DNA from: Lachnospiraceae bacterium
GTDB taxonomy: Bacteria > Bacillota > Clostridia > Lachnospirales > Lachnospiraceae
Direction: 5' to 3'
Assembly: GCA_022768465.1 (NCBI GenBank)
Contig: JALELZ010000005.1
Location: 1 to 64,000, forward strand
DNA length: 64,000 nt
Part shown: positions 28,114 to 37,483 of the stretch, piece by piece
Layout of the letters: every line of letters begins with the position of its first letter
How positions within the stretch are numbered: the first letter of the stretch is position 1
Made by a program: the position numbers and the translations under genes
Notes under the pieces: generated by a model
Told to the model about the DNA's origin: nothing
The model's database searches: none
What the model saw: only the letters and a program-made list of their open reading frames with translations

Positions 28114-28908
28114 TTATTCGCTGTAAGCAGAATAGGAAAGCTTGTAAAATCTCATAATAAGCCACGCAATCGGTGTAGGCCATATGCTTTTAAATACAGC
28201 ATACTCTTCTTTCTCACGATTGTGATTTTGTATGTTTTTACTGGTTTCTGCTCCATCATGAACACGATAAGACATAAGCTCACGCTCAACGCATACAAAT
28301 CTTCCCGGCTCCTTTGACAGTCTGAGCAGAGTTTCCCAGTCTATAACAAAATGATCACTGTTTCTGAAAACAGGAAGTCCTGTAATATTGACATTGTAAG
28401 TACAGCTCGGACAGCATATACCATTTCCCAATATGAGTGCGGAGCGTTTTATTATGCTCTTATCAGCTATCCTTCTCATTCGAAGCAGGCATCTTAAAAT
28501 ACGCTTTACCTTCTCTGCCTTACCGTTAATAAGCTTTCCGTTTTTATCGATCGTGCGGTATCTTGTGAAGAATACCGACATATCCGGATAAATTCTTACG
28601 GCCTTTGAAAGTGCTCTCGTATAATTTCTTTCATATATGTCATCCTGATGTGCCAGGGTCACAAGCTCGGCACCGGTTTCATTAACAGCTGTTTCTACTG
28701 CATAATTCCAATCCGCCTTAAGTGAGCTTTCGCCGTCTCTTATATAAAGATTTATCCCGTGCTTTACTGCAATAGTACTTATATACTCACTCGGCGTAGA
28801 TGTGCATATGATTATATTCGATTTTATAGCCTGATTTTCCAGTGAAACGATGCAGTCCTCAAGATACGGGCTGTCACCGTATGCGCATATCGAAAATGTA
28901 TGTTTCAT
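28114..28908 (-). CDS. family 2 glycosyltransferase
   Basis: The protein has 264 residues and a GT-A fold: FSICAYGDSPYLEDCIVSL at the N-terminus, the nucleotide-binding region near ADWNYAVE, and AHQDDIY as the metal-binding DxD-type site. An acceptor-side DWETLLRL segment lies near residue 190. There is no membrane helix. It starts 5 nt after the GmhA-like gene. It probably adds one sugar of the repeat unit; donor and linkage are unknown. Confidence 0.85.
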   Translation of the reverse strand: MKHTFSICAYGDSPYLEDCIVSLENQAIKSNIIICTSTPSEYISTIAVKHGINLYIRDGESSLKADWNYAVETAVNETGAELVTLAHQDDIYERNYTRALSKAVRIYPDMSVFFTRYRTIDKNGKLINGKAEKVKRILRCLLRMRRIADKSIIKRSALILGNGICCPSCTYNVNITGLPVFRNSDHFVIDWETLLRLSKEPGRFVCVERELMSYRVHDGAETSKNIQNHNREKEEYAVFKSIWPTPIAWLIMRFYKLSYSAYSE

Positions 28909-28913
28909 ATTTT

Positions 28914-29558
28914 TTAACCGAAAAAGTTTTCTTCAAGCATTAAGCAAAGAGCATGGTATACCGGGAGATGAAGCTCCTGTATCTTAAATGTCTCCTGCTC
29001 CGGTACTATGATCGTGCAGTCTGCTTTTGATTTAAGCTTTCCTCCGTCACGTCCGGTAAGACCAATGACCTTCATTCCTATCGCCCTTGCTGTCACTGCA
29101 GCACTGATAATATTACCGCTGTTGCCTGAGGTCGAAATACCAAGCAGCACATCTTCCCTTCTGCCGTAGCCAAAGACCTGCTGAGCCATATAGCTTCCGC
29201 CGTTTATATCATTGCCGTATGCTGTATTAAGGGCATTGTGATCCGTAATATTAATTGCAGGTAAAGCTCCCTGAAGAGTGCCTGCCAGTATAGCACCGAT
29301 ATCAGCGTCAGCTTTGATAAGACGTTCTCTCATTTCATCGCTTATCTTTCTTGGCTTAACAAAGCCCTTCATAAGCTCTCCGACTATATGTCCGCTGTCT
29401 GCACAGGATCCGCCGTTTCCGCCTATAAGCAGCTTGCCGCCTGCAGCATAGCAGTCCTTAAGTATCTCGTAGGCCTCTTCTATATCCTTTCTGCATGGTT
29501 CAAGCACCGGATATCTTTCTATAAGCTCATCCAATATTTTCTTTACGGTATCCTTCAT
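28914..29558 (-). CDS. SIS-domain isomerase, GmhA/DiaA family
   Basis: The protein has 214 residues. The sugar-phosphate-binding SIS motif GGNGGSCADSGHIVGEL and the later ISTSGNSGNI loop match GmhA (sedoheptulose-7-phosphate isomerase). In a surface-glycan locus it would start synthesis of a nucleotide-activated heptose, but the other heptose genes (hddA, hddC, gmhB) are not in this window, so the assignment stays open. ATG 29558 has AAAGGTG upstream; the GTG at 29567 is part of that site and is rejected. Confidence 0.83.
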   Translation of the reverse strand: MKDTVKKILDELIERYPVLEPCRKDIEEAYEILKDCYAAGGKLLIGGNGGSCADSGHIVGELMKGFVKPRKISDEMRERLIKADADIGAILAGTLQGALPAINITDHNALNTAYGNDINGGSYMAQQVFGYGRREDVLLGISTSGNSGNIISAAVTARAIGMKVIGLTGRDGGKLKSKADCTIIVPEQETFKIQELHLPVYHALCLMLEENFFG

Positions 29559-29581
29559 GATATTCACCTTTTTGTATCTGC

Positions 29582-30340
29582 TTACGCAAATTTACGTATA
29601 TCTACATAAAGTCTGCCACGGCGTGAGCTTCCGTTTACTCCGCCGTATATAAATTTACCAAAGCCTCTGACAAAGACTCTGTCTCTTTCCTTCAGGTTCT
29701 TTGCTGAATTTACCGACTGTCTGCCGCTTATTACTACATGATCTGCATCGATGAGCTGTGCCGCTCTCTGTCTGGATATCTTATATACTGCGGCGATAAC
29801 AGCATCCACTCTTTCAGAGGCAACATTTACCGAAAGCTCCTCGAATTTAGGTTTAATGTTTACGGACTCTCTGTCTGCGATCTCACAGGCTACCGAGGTG
29901 TGTCTGACTCTTGAAAGCTCATTTACTATCACCTCGGCTATAGAGGAAAGCGCAAATATATAGCACTCCTTCTCTCCTGTCAATATATCTCCTATAGTGT
30001 CACGTTCTATCCCGAGATTCATAAGTGCACCAAGATAATCTCTATGGCTTAATTCTTCGGCAAAGCGCTCATTAAGCGGTGTGACTCTGACTCCTTTGAT
30101 TGCCTCAGCCGTCTCAAATCCCCTGTCTGCATAATCCGGCAGGAAAAATGCGGCTGCCCTGTCAGGATCCTCATGCCCTCCGTCCAGAAAATGCAGCCCT
30201 GACTTAAACATTTGCGAGAGTCCAAAGTAGATATTCTGCTCATCCATGCTTAAAAATGCTGTTGAAACTGGAATATTTCTTTCAAAGGCCCTCTTATCGG
30301 CATCTGTAAGCATGGCTTTTATAAGCTCTCTGTCATCCAT
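29582..30340 (-). CDS. ylmH: YlmH-like S4-domain RNA-binding protein (RqcP2 type)
   Basis: The protein has 252 residues. The N-terminal YlmH domain is about 1-170; an S4 domain (about 178-245) contains the ISRQRAAQLIDADHVVISGR core. B. subtilis YlmH binds stalled 50S subunits with peptidyl-tRNA and takes part in ribosome quality control. In B. subtilis it lies by the cell-division genes ylmG-divIVA. Here it sits between the giant glycosyltransferase and the GmhA-like gene, with gaps of only 17 and 23 nt, so it must be co-transcribed with polysaccharide genes. Confidence 0.85.
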   Translation of the reverse strand: MDDRELIKAMLTDADKRAFERNIPVSTAFLSMDEQNIYFGLSQMFKSGLHFLDGGHEDPDRAAAFFLPDYADRGFETAEAIKGVRVTPLNERFAEELSHRDYLGALMNLGIERDTIGDILTGEKECYIFALSSIAEVIVNELSRVRHTSVACEIADRESVNIKPKFEELSVNVASERVDAVIAAVYKISRQRAAQLIDADHVVISGRQSVNSAKNLKERDRVFVRGFGKFIYGGVNGSSRRGRLYVDIRKFA

Positions 30341-30357
30341 CAGCTCATTACACTCTC

Positions 30358-33300
30358 TTAATTATTATCAGCCTTGGAGGCATTATCAGTTTCAAAATCC
30401 TCAGCTATGACAGACCATGCAGCATCCAGACTGTAATGCTTTCTTATATAAGAACCGCATAGTCTGCTGCGCTCAGCACAAAGCTTAGGATCGTTATAAA
30501 GGTCTGTTACCGCCTCGGTAAACACCTTCGCCTCCTCGGCAGCATGCTCATAAAGACTGTCAGGATCATTGTCTGTAACTGTCATGACCTCTTCGGCATC
30601 AGGAATACCCTCGGCACCTACCGATGTCGTAACTATGACAGAACCCTTATAAATCGCCTCTACCACCTTGCCCTTTACTCCGGCACCGTAGCGAAGCGGA
30701 ACCACAGTTATCCTTGTTTCCTGATATAGTCTGTTGAGCTCTTCATCGGTAACAAAGCCGAGCACGTTTATTCCGTCTGCTTCTGAATTAAGTGAGAGTA
30801 TATCCTCACCCGCTCCTGAACCTGCAATAAGGAATCTCACATCCGGAATCGCCCTTCTGATTGCCGGGAATATATCCTTTGCAAACCACTTTACTGCATC
30901 GGCATTAGGCGGGTGCTTGAAGCCTCCGACAAACAGCAGATCCTTTCGTTTGGTGAAGTCCTCTGCAGTTTCTTTTTTATCTTCAAATTCGTCCCAAAGA
31001 TATGCGGTTATGGCCTTTGCCGGTATCTCAGGGTGCAGCTTGTGAATAGCTTCTATTTCAACCTCTGACGGATAATAAACCATGTCCGCCGACTGCATTA
31101 CAGAAAGTTCAACGCTCTTCCAATAATTGGATTCCCTGAGCTTGGAAATGTCCCCTGTAAGCTCATACTCTCTGTAGAGTCTTAAGAAATGTAGATCATG
31201 TCCGTAGAAAATACATTTTATATCGGTTTCCTTTTTAAGGAAATCAATGTATTTTACTGCAATATGCGGTCGGTTGAGATAGCACACATCAATATTTGCC
31301 GAATTTTTTTTGAACCATTCAAATATATTGTTCTCATACTCATGTCCGTAAAGGATCTCTACCCCAAGCTGTTCGAGCATAGAAGAATAAGGCTCGTCAT
31401 GGCGGAAATTATCTCCGACAAATTTAACATTGAAGCCTTTCTTTAAGAACATTTTTATATATTGGAATGTGGTCTTTGAGCCGGCATCCTGATCCCATGT
31501 AGGTACATAATGATCTACAACAACAATGCATTTTTTACTCTGAGATCGGTCTCTTGCTGTAAATGGATCCGGATCTCCGGTATTGATGCACTGCTTTTTC
31601 AGCTCATCTTTCCACTTTTCTTTAAATTTCTCGGCATTTACTACCTGATAACGCTTTAATCCGGTACCTGTAACATCTGTGCCGTTTGAAATTCCTTCAA
31701 AATGCGTAACGACAGACTTTGGCTGGTAAACAACTCTCTTTCCGTGGCGTCTTACTTCAAAGGCAAGATCAGAGTCCTCACAATAGGCCGGAGCAAATCT
31801 TTCATCAAATCCTCCGATTTCTTTCCACAGCTTACTTGAAAGCATTATGGCCGCACCGGAGATGTAGTCTGTGTCCTTTACGTAATTATATTCCGGCTTT
31901 TCGGGATCATCCAATCTGCCGTAATTCCAGCCGGAAGCATCGGACCATATAATACCGCCTGCCTCCTGCAGTCTTCCGTCAGGATATACGAGCTTGGATC
32001 CGACCATGCCAATGCTTTCGTCGGATTCTATTAATGAGACAAGGGATGAGAGCCATTCCTCATGAACCTTGGTATCGTTATTCAGGAAGAAAATATATTT
32101 TCCGCGTGCCTTAGTCGCAGCCTGATTGCAGTTTTTAAGAAATCCCATATTTGAGGAATTTCTGCTGATGCTCATTCCTTTAATATATTTTGAGATGTCC
32201 TTTGTTGCATCTGTTGAAACATCGTCTGCAAGTATGACCTCATACGGAGTTTCTTCAAAATCTGTATTTGCTATTATTGAACGCACGCATGCATAGGTAT
32301 ATGCAACCTGATTGTAGGCAGGTATAACTATAGAAACAAGCGGACTGTCTGTCTGAGGCAGCTCTAATAAGCCCCCCTCTCTGAATTCGCCGCCTATCTC
32401 AAGTTCTCCGGAAATAAGCAGTCTGCCGTTTCCGTTAAACAGCATTGAAAGCATTTTTACAGGATGCTTTAGAGTATCCTTAAGATAATGTATAAGCACT
32501 CTTTTTCTTGAGCCTGCCGGAGCCCACGCATCAAGCTTTGCAATAAGCTTTCTTACTGCTTTTGAGCTTAAACTCTGATGTCTTTCAAGATAGGCAAGTC
32601 TGTTTCCTGCTGCCTCAAGCTGAGCCTTTAGATCACTGTTGATCAGCTCGATATTTCTGATATGATTCTGACTCAGGCGTTCAACTTCTCTTTCCTTGGA
32701 AAGAGCCGTCCTGTGCTCTGCGATCTCATCCTTAAGTATCTCTATGCGTTCAAGACTTTCATTAAGCTGATCGACCTTTTTGCGCACATCCTGAGCATAT
32801 ATCTGCTCCTTTGCGAACTTTTCGTCGATAAGCTTGCCGTCACCTCTTACAAACTCCTGGAATGACAGCTCTTTTGCCTCATACTCAGCCTTGGCTTTAA
32901 GATCAACATTGAATTCAGACAGAAATTCATCAAGTCCTTCATATGCGGTAAGCAGTCCGCTGTAAGCCTCATACCAATACTTTAGTATGCGATATTTGAG
33001 ATATTCTCTGTCTAACTCATCATCAAATACCCACTCATAATCTATAAGCGTACAGCTGTCGTCATTTCCGACTATAACATTCTCGAAAAGAGCATCCATG
33101 TTATGACAGCCTGTTGTGCCATCTCCGAGCAGCATGTTGATAGCCTTATTGATTTCATTTTCAGGAGCTTTGCCTTCCTTTATATTTAAAGAAAGCTTCT
33201 TTGCAAGATCCATTCCATCAACAAAGTCAAACTCCGCAAGGCTCATTCCCGCTTCATTATGTGATATGCGTGCAGGAAGCACCTTTAGTCCGTTTCGAAG

Positions 33301-34395
33301 CGAAGCGTTTAATAGCGCTGCTCTTTTTGTAAATGCCTCAATATGAGCATTAGCTTCAAGTGTTAATGCTGTCTTTATTGCTGTTTTTCTGCCGTCTAGT
33401 TCAAAAAGCTCTGTTTTAAGAGCATATTCCGGAGCACGCATGCGATTGTATTTCGCATAGACCGGAAGGTCAAGCTCTTTCTCAGCTTCAGACTGTTCTC
33501 CAAAGCCCGAAAATACTACCATAAAGGATGGTGCAAATGTCTTAAAGGCATCAGCCTCGCATAATGCACCGTACATAGCCTCTTCTTTGCAGAGAATATA
33601 TCTGCTTTCAACAAAGCTTTCGCTTATGCCTCGGAAATCACCGGCTCCGGGCATTTTCTTATCTGAGAAAATACTTTTAGCATATGAAGCCTCAGGAAGC
33701 GGATAGTAGTATCTGACATCTGCAAAAGGCAGCTCCTGCTCGAGTCTTTTTAAAAGTGCAGGTTCTCCGTAAATCTTGTCTGCATGCCTTTTTGCGCCTG
33801 TCATAAATTTAAGAGCCCTTATATTATCGCAGGCAGTGAGCAGCGTGCCTCCCTTTTTAAGAAAGCTCATGGCATATTTAAGCTCACCTGATATATGTTC
33901 TGCGTCGTTTTCGGCAGTTCCTCCGAATGCATCGTCAAGAAATGAAGCTATAACTACATCATAGCCTTCAGGCTCAGCCTCTGATATGACTCTTAGATTG
34001 TCATATCTCTTGCCGGATCTGCTGTTATTTAATAGCTTCTTATCGGAATCAGTAGTAACAGCCCCTTCGCTGCTGCATGAACTTAAGCTAAGGTTATAGC
34101 GATATTTTATAAGCTCCGCATGTGACGGTTCTTCATCCAGTATATCAAAAGCAGCTACTCTTTCCGAAAGCCCTGCGTATACTCCGAAGCAGGCTCCCAG
34201 CTCAAGGACCTTCATGTCCTTTTTCCACGTAAAAAGCTCAAACACATTCACACGGTCCGGGCTTAAAGCATGGAACCAATTGCTGTCTTCGGTATTTTTC
34301 AGAATACTCAAATCAGGCGCAGCGCCATTAAGCACCCCGCCTGATCCGTATCCGACTCTGTATTGTGTTGTCAGATCCTCATAAATATTTTTCAT
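30358..34395 (-). CDS. multidomain methyltransferase/kinase-like/coiled-coil/GT2/GT4 glycosyltransferase
   Basis: The protein has 1345 residues. Domains in order: (1) a Rossmann methyltransferase-like region, about 50-255, motif I VLELGACFG near 62; (2) a protein-kinase-like/aminoglycoside-kinase-like region, about 285-510, with a catalytic-loop pattern D-x4-N in MDALFENVIV (D near 434) and a DFG-equivalent in LIDYEW (D near 452); (3) a charged coiled coil, about 525-610; (4) a GT2 domain, about 683-905, with PLVSIVIPAYNQ and FLNNDT, and EDSD in the acceptor region; (5) a GT4/GT1 domain, about 955-1340, with FVGGFKHPPN and the E-x7-E type segment KVVEAIYKG. No membrane helix. The first three domains reproduce the layout of WbdD, which caps O-antigen chains with phosphate and methyl and sets chain length. 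Its ATG shares one base with the stop of wzt (TGATG). The cap activity is inference; the GT domains are firm. Confidence 0.85.
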   Translation of the reverse strand: MKNIYEDLTTQYRVGYGSGGVLNGAAPDLSILKNTEDSNWFHALSPDRVNVFELFTWKKDMKVLELGACFGVYAGLSERVAAFDILDEEPSHAELIKYRYNLSLSSCSSEGAVTTDSDKKLLNNSRSGKRYDNLRVISEAEPEGYDVVIASFLDDAFGGTAENDAEHISGELKYAMSFLKKGGTLLTACDNIRALKFMTGAKRHADKIYGEPALLKRLEQELPFADVRYYYPLPEASYAKSIFSDKKMPGAGDFRGISESFVESRYILCKEEAMYGALCEADAFKTFAPSFMVVFSGFGEQSEAEKELDLPVYAKYNRMRAPEYALKTELFELDGRKTAIKTALTLEANAHIEAFTKRAALLNASLRNGLKVLPARISHNEAGMSLAEFDFVDGMDLAKKLSLNIKEGKAPENEINKAINMLLGDGTTGCHNMDALFENVIVGNDDSCTLIDYEWVFDDELDREYLKYRILKYWYEAYSGLLTAYEGLDEFLSEFNVDLKAKAEYEAKELSFQEFVRGDGKLIDEKFAKEQIYAQDVRKKVDQLNESLERIEILKDEIAEHRTALSKEREVERLSQNHIRNIELINSDLKAQLEAAGNRLAYLERHQSLSSKAVRKLIAKLDAWAPAGSRKRVLIHYLKDTLKHPVKMLSMLFNGNGRLLISGELEIGGEFREGGLLELPQTDSPLVSIVIPAYNQVAYTYACVRSIIANTDFEETPYEVILADDVSTDATKDISKYIKGMSISRNSSNMGFLKNCNQAATKARGKYIFFLNNDTKVHEEWLSSLVSLIESDESIGMVGSKLVYPDGRLQEAGGIIWSDASGWNYGRLDDPEKPEYNYVKDTDYISGAAIMLSSKLWKEIGGFDERFAPAYCEDSDLAFEVRRHGKRVVYQPKSVVTHFEGISNGTDVTGTGLKRYQVVNAEKFKEKWKDELKKQCINTGDPDPFTARDRSQSKKCIVVVDHYVPTWDQDAGSKTTFQYIKMFLKKGFNVKFVGDNFRHDEPYSSMLEQLGVEILYGHEYENNIFEWFKKNSANIDVCYLNRPHIAVKYIDFLKKETDIKCIFYGHDLHFLRLYREYELTGDISKLRESNYWKSVELSVMQSADMVYYPSEVEIEAIHKLHPEIPAKAITAYLWDEFEDKKETAEDFTKRKDLLFVGGFKHPPNADAVKWFAKDIFPAIRRAIPDVRFLIAGSGAGEDILSLNSEADGINVLGFVTDEELNRLYQETRITVVPLRYGAGVKGKVVEAIYKGSVIVTTSVGAEGIPDAEEVMTVTDNDPDSLYEHAAEEAKVFTEAVTDLYNDPKLCAERSRLCGSYIRKHYSLDAAWSVIAEDFETDNASKADNN

Positions 34396-35765
34396 CAGCT
34401 TTTCCTGACTGTAACCTTTGAATTCATGTCATATACGCCAACCGTATTCTTATTGGAAATGACGGTGAAGTTCAGAATATCATATAGCCTGTGATATACA
34501 ACGTGTTCGCCCTGCTCAAAGCCTGTACAGCTCATGCTGAGCAGATATTCCCCGCCCTGCAGATCCATGTTCTGTGTGAAGCAAACCTCATACTCATCTC
34601 CGTTATCAACGCTTTTTACATCAGCGTTTTCAAAAAGAGTATTTGTCCCTGTAAGATCATTTCCCTTTTTATCTCGGAACGTATATGTAAATATAGGCGC
34701 CTCAATATGGTCAAAGAAACGTATCTTTTCTTTTATTGTGAAGGATTCTCCCTTTAAAACAAGGTTCGTCAGTCTTCCGTCCTTATCAAGCACTCCGAAG
34801 TCATATATCTCAGCTTTTTTATTGCCGTATTCATTGACCTCCGGGTTAACTGTCATGGAATCTCTCATCAAGGCTCCGGCATGCTTAATGCCGGCAGCGG
34901 CAGCTTTGTGTTCACTGCCTGATTCGCCTAAATAAGCAGCTTTCGCCGTATTCCCGCCGTTTTCAGAAGCGGTTGCGTTATTTATGTCGAAAGCCTGTGA
35001 ATCATTATCCTGCATATCCTCAAGCTGACCGTACTGACCTGCCAGGATCTTTTTGTAAAGATCCACCATTTCTCCCGGCTTTCCTTCTGCGACCTTTACT
35101 CCGTCGTTTAAAAGTACAGTTCTGTCGCAGTATTTAAGCACCGAGCTCATATCATGCGTTACCATAAGTATGGTCGTTCCGCTCTTTCTGAGCTCATCCA
35201 TGCGTCTGTAGCATTTTGACTGGAAGAAAATATCTCCTACTGACAATGCTTCGTCAACTATAAGTATCTCAGGATCAACATTGATCGCTACGGCAAACGC
35301 AAGACGCACGAACATACCTGAAGAATAGGATTTAACAGGCTGATATACAAAGTCTCCGATATCAGCAAAATCCAATATCTCTTTGAGCTTTGCATCCATA
35401 TCTGCTTTGGAATAGCCCATCATGGTTCCGTTCATATAGATATTCTCTATACCCGTATACTCCATGTTGAAGCCGGCTCCTAACTCTAAAAGAGCAGATA
35501 TTCTGCCGTCTACACTGACATTGCCCTCTGTAGGTGTAAGCACACCTGTTATTATCTTAAGTATAGTGGATTTTCCGGACCCGTTCGTACCGATAATGCC
35601 TACGGATTCTCCCTTTTTAACATCAAAGGATACATCTTTTAATGCATAGAAATCCTTATGATAGTTTTTGCCGGTCATGCTCAGTGATTCCTTGAGTCTG
35701 TCCGCAGGCTTATCATACAATCTGTATATCTTTGTTACGTTTTTTACTTCTATTGCGTTCTGCAT
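34395..35765 (-). CDS. wzt: polysaccharide ABC transporter ATPase with Wzt C-terminal domain
   Basis: The protein has 456 residues. The ABC ATPase domain (1-245) has Walker A GTNGSGKST at 59-67, signature YSSGM and Walker B ILIVDEALSVGD. A low-complexity linker (about 250-310) leads to a beta-rich Wzt_C domain (about 315-456), which in E. coli O8/O9a binds the modified end of the finished chain before export. The membrane partner Wzm is normally beside wzt but is not in this window. The ribosome binding site overlaps the stop of alaT (TAAGGT), 7 nt upstream, so wzt is translated from the alaT transcript. Confidence 0.93.
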   Translation of the reverse strand: MQNAIEVKNVTKIYRLYDKPADRLKESLSMTGKNYHKDFYALKDVSFDVKKGESVGIIGTNGSGKSTILKIITGVLTPTEGNVSVDGRISALLELGAGFNMEYTGIENIYMNGTMMGYSKADMDAKLKEILDFADIGDFVYQPVKSYSSGMFVRLAFAVAINVDPEILIVDEALSVGDIFFQSKCYRRMDELRKSGTTILMVTHDMSSVLKYCDRTVLLNDGVKVAEGKPGEMVDLYKKILAGQYGQLEDMQDNDSQAFDINNATASENGGNTAKAAYLGESGSEHKAAAAGIKHAGALMRDSMTVNPEVNEYGNKKAEIYDFGVLDKDGRLTNLVLKGESFTIKEKIRFFDHIEAPIFTYTFRDKKGNDLTGTNTLFENADVKSVDNGDEYEVCFTQNMDLQGGEYLLSMSCTGFEQGEHVVYHRLYDILNFTVISNKNTVGVYDMNSKVTVRKS

Positions 35766-35772
35766 TTATACC

Positions 35773-36945
35773 TTATGAATGGTTGGCTATAAACTTCTCG
35801 ATCCTGTCCATAGACTTCTCGAGACTCTTGAGTGAGTATGCATAGGATATACGCAGGAAGCCTTCTCCGGATCTTCCGAATGCACTTCCCGGAACTACTG
35901 CAAGCTTCTGCTCTGCAAGCAGCTTTTCTGCAAATTCATCCGAGCTCATTCCGAATTTCTTTATGCACGGGAACAGATAAAATGCACCCTGAGCATTAAA
36001 GCATGGTATGCCCATCTCGGCAAATCTCTTGAGCAGGAACTTTCTTCTTCCGTTATACTCATTTTTCATATATGTAACGTCATCAAGACCGTTTCTTAAA
36101 GCCTCTATTGACGCATACTGTGACATTGTAGGAGGGCACATTATAGCAAACTGATGTATCTTCATCATCTGCTTAATGACTGCTGAAGGTCCTGCAGCCC
36201 ATCCCATTCTCCATCCTGTCATGGCGAATGCCTTTGAGAAGCCGTTAATAACTACTGTTCTTTCTCTCATTCCCGGAAGTGAAGCAATAGATGTTGACGG
36301 TCCGTCAGAAGCGTAGTTGAGCTCCGAATAAATCTCATCGGAAAGCACGAAAAGATCATGATCAATGATGACCTTGGCTATCTTCTCAAGATCTTCCTTT
36401 CTCATAACAGCACCTGTCGGGTTGTTCGGATAGGTAAGAAGCACTAATTTTGTCTTAGGTGTGATAGCTGCCTCAAGCTCTTCAGGTGTAAGTCTGAATT
36501 CATTCTCAGCCTTTAAATCTATAACTACAGGCTTTGCTCCTGCAAAAACAGCACAAGGCTTGTATGAAACGAAGCATGGCTCCGGTATGATCATTTCATC
36601 GCCCGGATCAAGCATTGCTCTTATGCAGGCATCTATTCCCTCAGAGCCTCCGACTGTGATAAGTACCTCTGAAGCCGGATCATACTCAATATCATATCTC
36701 TTAGCCATATATTTGGAGATTTCCCTTCGGAGCTCCATAAGTCCTGAGTTAGATGTGTAAAAGGTCTTTCCTTCTGTAAGTGTGTTGATGCCGACTCCTC
36801 TTATGTGCCAAGGCGTATCGAAGTCCGGTTCGCCCACACCAAGAGAAAGCACATCCGGATCGTCCATTTCGGCAACCATATCAAAGAACTTACGAATGCC
36901 GGACGGCGGAACTGCTTCAATATAACTATTTAACGGATTTCTCAT
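35773..36945 (-). CDS. alaT: aminotransferase class I/II, probable alanine transaminase AlaT
   Basis: The protein has 390 residues, fold type I PLP enzyme. K238 in INGFSKAFAMTGWRMG is the Schiff-base lysine; YPNNPTGAV and the C-terminal FLRISYA arginine region bind PLP and substrate carboxylate. In B. subtilis the YugG-YugH pair (AlaR-AlaT) has the same order, an Lrp-family regulator then this aminotransferase, and makes alanine from pyruvate. The start overlaps alaR by 4 nt (ATGA). The identification as AlaT rests on this context; an aromatic or aspartate preference is possible. Confidence 0.85.
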   Translation of the reverse strand: MRNPLNSYIEAVPPSGIRKFFDMVAEMDDPDVLSLGVGEPDFDTPWHIRGVGINTLTEGKTFYTSNSGLMELRREISKYMAKRYDIEYDPASEVLITVGGSEGIDACIRAMLDPGDEMIIPEPCFVSYKPCAVFAGAKPVVIDLKAENEFRLTPEELEAAITPKTKLVLLTYPNNPTGAVMRKEDLEKIAKVIIDHDLFVLSDEIYSELNYASDGPSTSIASLPGMRERTVVINGFSKAFAMTGWRMGWAAGPSAVIKQMMKIHQFAIMCPPTMSQYASIEALRNGLDDVTYMKNEYNGRRKFLLKRFAEMGIPCFNAQGAFYLFPCIKKFGMSSDEFAEKLLAEQKLAVVPGSAFGRSGEGFLRISYAYSLKSLEKSMDRIEKFIANHS

Positions 36946-37421
36946 GATATCTCTGTCCTCTTATCTCTTTCCGGACCTTCAACCATGAAACCGTCCTGTT
37001 TGTATTTCTTAAGAATGAACTGTGTAGTAGTGCTGAGTACTCCGTCTAACGGTGAAAGCTTCTCTGAAACGAACATAGCTACTTCACGCATAGATTTGCC
37101 TTCAATGAACACTATGAAATCACAGCTTCCGCTGATAAGGAAAATACTGCTTACCTCAGGATACTGATATATACGCTCAGCCATCTGATCAAAGCCTGTT
37201 CCCTTCTGAGGAGTAACCTTGACCTCGATAAAAGCATCTGACTTCTCCATGCCGCACTTATCCCAGTTGATGATAGTGTGGTATCCGCAGATGACCTTTT
37301 CATTTTCCATATTGTTGACTTCTTCTTTTACTTTATCGAGATCTTCTCCGAGCACACCTGCTAAATCGTCTGTCTTTATGCGGGCATTTTTTTCCAAAAC
37401 GGTAAGGATTCTTTCTCTCAT
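36942..37421 (-). CDS. alaR: Lrp/AsnC-family regulator, probable AlaR
   Basis: The protein has 159 residues. An N-terminal HTH (about 1-55, ILTVLEKNARIKTDDLAGVLG) is followed by the RAM ligand-binding domain (about 65-145, AFIEVKVTPQKGTGFDQMAERI). AAGGAGAT sits seven bases before ATG 37421; the longer frame to 37487 overlaps the upstream gene and lacks support. It overlaps alaT by 4 nt. AlaR activates alaT in B. subtilis, and the same role is likely here. Because wzt follows alaT by 7 nt, this regulator may also affect the polysaccharide genes. Confidence 0.87.
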   Translation of the reverse strand: MRERILTVLEKNARIKTDDLAGVLGEDLDKVKEEVNNMENEKVICGYHTIINWDKCGMEKSDAFIEVKVTPQKGTGFDQMAERIYQYPEVSSIFLISGSCDFIVFIEGKSMREVAMFVSEKLSPLDGVLSTTTQFILKKYKQDGFMVEGPERDKRTEIS

Positions 37422-37483
37422 AAATATATCTCCTTTTTTAATTATTGCATCGAATGACTCAGCGTTTCCGCCTGCATCCGACA

